From: Verrucomicrobiota bacterium | GTDB taxonomy: Bacteria; Verrucomicrobiota; Verrucomicrobiia; Limisphaerales; UBA9464 | Assembly (NCBI GenBank): GCA_016871615.1 | Contig: VHCX01000036.1 | Location: 1-33,768 of the forward strand | Length of the DNA: 33,768 nucleotides | Reading direction: 5' to 3' | In this document: piece after piece, positions 32,159 through 33,768 of the stretch | Layout: the number at the start of each line of letters is the position of its first letter | Position numbering within the stretch: position 1 is the stretch's first letter | Program-made: the position numbers and the translations under genes | The notes under the pieces: generated by a model | The model's database searches: none | The model's input: only the letters and a program-made list of their open reading frames with translations | Told to the model about the DNA's origin: nothing

Positions 32159-33768
32159 ATGGCCGGACCCTCCATGACCCCCTCGCCGGGAACCCGTGTC
32201 GTCCGACACGCCGGCGACACGATGACCTTCGTCCTCCGGGTGCCCGACGGCGGCACGGCCTCCGGCTGGGAGGGCCGGTTGCGGACCAACCTCGGCCGCG
32301 CCGGGCGGGTGCGGGACGAAATCCTCCAGTCCCACTTCGGGAAGCTGCCCCTGGCCGGCGCGGCCTGGCGCGACCTGCCGCTGGAACCGACCGCCGACGG
32401 CGCCTGGTCCCTGACCGTGCCCCTCACCGAGGTTGGCTACTTCCAGGCCAAGGCCTACGCCATCGACCCGAGGGGCTTCCAGCACTGGCCGGCCGGCGCG
32501 GACGTGGGCATCAGCATCCAGCCGTCCTGGACGCGCACGGCCAACACGGTGTACTGCGCCTTCCCCCGGATGTTCGGTGACTGGTCCAAGCGCCGGCTCT
32601 CCACGGCGAACGACCACCACACCCCGATCCTCAAGGCCCTCGACCAGGAGGGCTTCACGGTGATCCCGCCCAGCGGGACGCTCCGCTCCGTCATCGCCGA
32701 GCTGCCCCACATCGTGGACCGGCTCGGCTGCCGGATCGTCCACCTGCTGCCGGTCAGCCCTACGCCCACCACCTTCGCGCGCTTCGGCCGCTACGGTTCG
32801 CCCTACGCCCTGCAGCACCTCACGCTGGTGGACCCCGCTCTCGTCGAGTTCGACCGCAGGACCACCGGCGTGGACCAGTTCCGCGAGCTGGCCCGCGCGG
32901 TGCACGCCCGCGGCGCACGCCTGATGCTCGACCTGGTGATCAACCACACCGGCTGGGGCAGCGCCGAATGGGAACAGCATCCCGAATGGTTCGTCCGCAA
33001 GGGCGACGGCGAGTTCGAGAGCCCCGGTGCCTGGAATGTCGTCTGGGAGGACCTGGTCGAGATGGACCAGCGCCACGTCGCCCTCTGGGACTACCTGGCG
33101 GACGCCTTCCTGGTCTGGTGCCGGCGCGGGGTGGACGCCTTCCGATGCGACGCCGGCTACAAGGTCCCGCCCCACGTCTGGCAATTCATCACGGCGAAGG
33201 TGCGGCGCGAATTCCCCGACACGGTCTTCCTGCTCGAGGGCCTGGGAGGTCCCTGGGAGGCCACGGAGGCCTGCCTCGCCGACGGCGGGATGCAATGGGC
33301 CTACAGCGAGCTCTTCCAGAACCATGGCGCCCTGGGGATCAGCGGCTACCTCGACCACCACCTCCAGGCAAGCGGCCGGTCGGGCGTGCTGATCCACTAC
33401 AGCGAGACCCACGACAACTCCCGCCTCGCGGCCAATGGCGGCGTGCCCGGCCAGCCCCCCACGCCGGAGGGCCGGCGCTGGTCGCTCTTCAGGAACCGTC
33501 TCGCAGCCCTGACCTCGGTGCAGGGCGGCTTCGGCTTCACCGCCGGGGTGGAGTGGTGCGCCACCGAGCAGATCAACGTGCACAGCAGCCGCGGGCTGGC
33601 CTGGGGTGCCAACGACTCCATCGTGGGCGAGTTGGCCAACCTCAACCGGCTGGTTTCCCATCATCCCTGCTTCTTCGACGGGGCGGTGCTGGAGCGGGTG
33701 AGCCAGCCGCACGCACCGGTCTACGCGCTGGTCCGACGCTCCGCCGACGGCCTCGATGCGGTGCTGGT
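32159..33768 (+). CDS. GH13 alpha-amylase-family glycoside hydrolase, 3' end cut by the window
   Basis: An open frame from the ATG at 32159 to the window edge without a stop, giving at least 536 residues. An N-terminal beta-sandwich region (about 1-120) precedes a (beta/alpha)8 GH13 barrel. Motif I is DLVINHTGWG. The nucleophile is Asp331 in FRCDAG, the acid/base is Glu360 in LLEGLG, and the third acid is Asp419 in ETHDNS. The enzyme would act on alpha-glucans such as glycogen or starch, by hydrolysis or transfer. The family has many activities, including branching, debranching and maltosyl transfer, and I cannot choose without the missing C-terminus. Another ATG at 32174 is possible. No signal peptide is obvious, so it is probably cytoplasmic. 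The symporter gene lies upstream. Confidence 0.85.
   Translation, partial: MAGPSMTPSPGTRVVRHAGDTMTFVLRVPDGGTASGWEGRLRTNLGRAGRVRDEILQSHFGKLPLAGAAWRDLPLEPTADGAWSLTVPLTEVGYFQAKAYAIDPRGFQHWPAGADVGISIQPSWTRTANTVYCAFPRMFGDWSKRRLSTANDHHTPILKALDQEGFTVIPPSGTLRSVIAELPHIVDRLGCRIVHLLPVSPTPTTFARFGRYGSPYALQHLTLVDPALVEFDRRTTGVDQFRELARAVHARGARLMLDLVINHTGWGSAEWEQHPEWFVRKGDGEFESPGAWNVVWEDLVEMDQRHVALWDYLADAFLVWCRRGVDAFRCDAGYKVPPHVWQFITAKVRREFPDTVFLLEGLGGPWEATEACLADGGMQWAYSELFQNHGALGISGYLDHHLQASGRSGVLIHYSETHDNSRLAANGGVPGQPPTPEGRRWSLFRNRLAALTSVQGGFGFTAGVEWCATEQINVHSSRGLAWGANDSIVGELANLNRLVSHHPCFFDGAVLERVSQPHAPVYALVRRSADGLDAVL

Noticed and set aside
29530-32427. 965-codon minus-strand open frame opposite the symporter region
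   Set aside because: Its composition is rich in His, Gly, Gln and Arg as in shadow frames, and the plus strand encodes well-conserved proteins.
1-33768. CRISPR arrays, insertion sequences, attachment sites, rRNA
   Set aside because: I looked for regularly spaced repeats, transposase motifs and rRNA landmarks and saw none.

Overview
The window is high-GC DNA, roughly 70% by eye, with almost every gene carrying G or C at third positions. The gene content points to Verrucomicrobiota. It includes a PVC-type membrane-bound-dehydrogenase/heme c protein, a secreted sulfatase, a protease with the 'ND.F..A..L.G..G.V' surface repeats common in this phylum, a fused SecDF, and a Dxs with unusual cofactor motifs. 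The phylum is inferred from these families; no rRNA marker is present. A Limisphaerales-like lineage is a guess.

Layout. 1-6.6 kb (+): a Gfo/Idh/MocA oxidoreductase, a Cupin_5 protein, a large secreted trypsin-fold protease with three C-terminal repeat modules, and an orphan ABC-2-like permease. 6.65-7.1 kb: a hairpin-rich spacer with an intrinsic terminator, then tRNA-Ser(GCU) with its own terminator. 7.3-11.5 kb: a secreted sulfatase (-), a putative Na+/H+ antiporter (+) and a secreted PHP-fold phosphoesterase (-). 11.6-17.4 kb (+): a translationally coupled three-gene operon (two ATGA overlaps) encoding a beta-hydroxyacid-dehydrogenase-like enzyme, an MFS transporter, and a 1185-residue fusion of PVC dehydrogenase, HEAT-like repeats, cytochrome c and a PmoA/DUF6807-like domain. 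17.4-19.2 kb (-): a secreted polysaccharide deacetylase with a long uncharacterised N-terminal half.

19.2-20.0 kb is a clear GC trough. It holds a small orphan lipoprotein and what looks like a remnant of a ribbon-helix-helix antitoxin; this is the most transfer-like stretch. 20.0-23.4 kb (-) is housekeeping: xseB, dxs and a diacylglycerol-kinase-family enzyme. 23.5-26.3 kb (+) is recN followed by a dipeptide epimerase of the enolase superfamily. A near-perfect hairpin separates that pair from the convergent yajC-secDF operon (26.5-29.4 kb, -). 29.6 kb to the end (+) holds an unrecognised 176-residue protein with a CarD/Tudor-like N-terminus, a sodium:solute symporter, and a GH13 alpha-amylase-family enzyme cut by the window edge.

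How the genes fit together. The sulfatase, deacetylase, PHP protein, oxidoreductases, MFS and SSS transporters and GH13 enzyme suggest an organism that scavenges complex, possibly sulfated polysaccharides. The coupled operon is the best candidate for an undescribed system: uptake by MFS, a soluble NAD(P)-linked step, and a periplasmic heme-linked oxidation with a fused PmoA-like domain. Its substrate cannot be read from the sequence.
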